In this document: positions 6,239-7,166 of the stretch, piece after piece
How positions within the stretch are numbered: position 1 is the stretch's first letter
Layout of the letters: every line of letters begins with the position of its first letter
Source: Pseudorhodobacter antarcticus
GTDB lineage: Bacteria; Pseudomonadota; Alphaproteobacteria; Rhodobacterales; Rhodobacteraceae
Direction of reading: 5' to 3'
NCBI GenBank assembly: GCA_945897655.1
Contig: CAMDHB010000176.1
Coordinates: 1-7,166 of the forward strand
DNA: 7,166 nt
Position numbers and translations under genes: made by a program
The notes under the pieces: model-generated
The model's input: only the letters and a program-made list of their open reading frames with translations
Database searches by the model: none
Told to the model about the DNA's origin: nothing

Positions 6239-7166
6239 TCAGGCGACCCGTGGCGCCAGATGCCAGAACCGCCACATCAGCGTGCCTGACGCCGCCGCCA
6301 GACCCACCACCAGCCCCAACCACAGCCCGACCCCGCCATAACCCAGCGGAAAGGCCAACACATAGCTGACAGGTATCCCCACGACCCAATAGCTGAACCC
6401 AGCCGCCCACATCGGCACCCGCGTGTCCCGGATGCCGCGCAGCAGACCCAGCGCAATCACCTGCATCGCATCGCCCAACTGAAACAGCGCCGCCAGCGCC
6501 AGCAGCACCGTGCCATAGGCCACAATCTGCGCCGACTCTGGCTTGGCCATGTCCAAAAACAGCGACAAGATCTGCACCGGAAAGCTCAGGAACAGCGCCA
6601 CCATCGTCAGGCCAAAGGCCGTCGACATCGCAATCCCGACCAGTGCCCCGTCCCGCAGGCCCCTGATATCGCCCGACCCTTCGGCATGCCCAGTCCGCAC
6701 CGTGATGGCATTTGACAGCCCCAGATGCACCATGAACGCCAGCGCCGCCGCCTGCATCGCAATTCCGTGGGACGCCAGCTCCACCGTCCCGATCCAGCCC
6801 ATCATCACGGACGCGCCCGAAAACAGCCCCGCCTCCATCACTCCCGTCACCCCGATCGGCCAGCCAAGCCGAAAGACCTGCCCCATCGCTTGCCAATCGG
6901 GCCGCCAGAACCGCTGGAACAGATGGAAATGCCGCAATTCCGGCAACCATCCCGCATAGATCGCCAGCACGACAAAGGTCCCGATCTGCACGGACAACGA
7001 CGCAATCGCCGCCCCGCGCACCCCCAACTCCGGCATGCCCCAGACCCCAAAGATCAGCGCATAGGCGATCACGAAATTGACCCCCACCGCCCCAATCGTC
7101 GTCCACAGCACAACTTGCGTGCGCTGCAGGGCTGACAAATACCCCTTCAGCGCCATCACCAACAGC
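6239..7166 (-). CDS. MATE-family multidrug/cation efflux transporter (5' end outside window)
   Basis: This is the C-terminal two thirds (about 309 residues) of an inner-membrane MATE transporter of the NorM-like group, which exports drugs or cationic metabolites using a Na+ or H+ gradient. The reading frame stays open to the window edge (LLVMALKGYLSALQRTQ), so the TTG or ATG codons near 7154-7162 are not its start. MATE proteins have about 450 residues, so roughly 140 are missing. The second lobe shows the family's GWPIGVTGVMEAGLF segment (near 6834-6869), then GTVELASHGIAMQAAALAFM and TVRTGHAEGSGD (near 6670-6703). About eight hydrophobic helices are visible. The stop is TGA (complement of 6239-6241), 7 bases from the converging acyltransferase stop. 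Substrate is not predictable. Confidence 0.9.
   Translation of the reverse strand, partial: LLVMALKGYLSALQRTQVVLWTTIGAVGVNFVIAYALIFGVWGMPELGVRGAAIASLSVQIGTFVVLAIYAGWLPELRHFHLFQRFWRPDWQAMGQVFRLGWPIGVTGVMEAGLFSGASVMMGWIGTVELASHGIAMQAAALAFMVHLGLSNAITVRTGHAEGSGDIRGLRDGALVGIAMSTAFGLTMVALFLSFPVQILSLFLDMAKPESAQIVAYGTVLLALAALFQLGDAMQVIALGLLRGIRDTRVPMWAAGFSYWVVGIPVSYVLAFPLGYGGVGLWLGLVVGLAAASGTLMWRFWHLAPRVA

Noticed and set aside
6225..7106. A 293-residue minus-strand frame overlapping the MATE gene
   Set aside because: It is a frame-shifted reading of the transporter, with glycine/alanine/valine-rich sequence and no motifs; the adjacent frame gives clear MATE segments.

Overview
The window is GC-rich, tightly packed bacterial chromosome. 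Protein style (SdhE, a LdtR-like MarR regulator, class I aspartate/prephenate-type aminotransferase, a KpsC-type capsule glycosyltransferase), strong G/C preference at third codon positions and the intergenic string GGCAAAAATACTCC all suggest an alphaproteobacterium, most likely of the Rhodobacterales/roseobacter group. This is an inference from recalled family resemblance; no marker gene such as rRNA is present.

Layout. (1) Positions 1-1230 (+) hold the 3' part of a two-module capsule Kdo-transferase gene (kpsC-like); its beginning lies before the window. (2) Positions 1231-1333 are a 103-base intergenic stretch between converging genes, holding two adjacent hairpins. (3) On the minus strand, sdhE (2194 to 1928) lies upstream of a MarR-family regulator resembling LdtR (1831 to 1334); an AT-rich gap of 96 bases between them probably carries the regulator's own promoter. 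(4) Divergent from sdhE, a four-gene plus-strand run starts at 2269: an aspartate aminotransferase, a small VOC protein closely resembling the Tn5-type bleomycin-binding protein, an uncharacterised 135-residue protein, and a large membrane O-acyltransferase fused to a periplasmic SGNH domain. Gene junctions in this run are 15 bases, a 1-base overlap and 4 bases, so it looks like one operon. (5) A MATE-family transporter on the minus strand converges on it with a 7-base gap and runs off the window end.

Functionally the window mixes central metabolism (aminotransferase, SDH flavinylation), stress or drug tolerance (LdtR-like regulator, Ble-like VOC protein, MATE pump) and envelope polysaccharide work (KpsC-like transferase, acyltransferase-SGNH). 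The two surface-glycan genes lie on the same strand about 3 kb apart but are separated by unrelated genes, so any functional link between them is speculative. I found no mobile element, CRISPR array, RNA gene or clearly new defence or biosynthetic system. The most useful leads are the chromosomal Ble homologue, the uncharacterised operon member, the cysteine-rich SGNH domain and the hairpin pair that may be a dispersed repeat.
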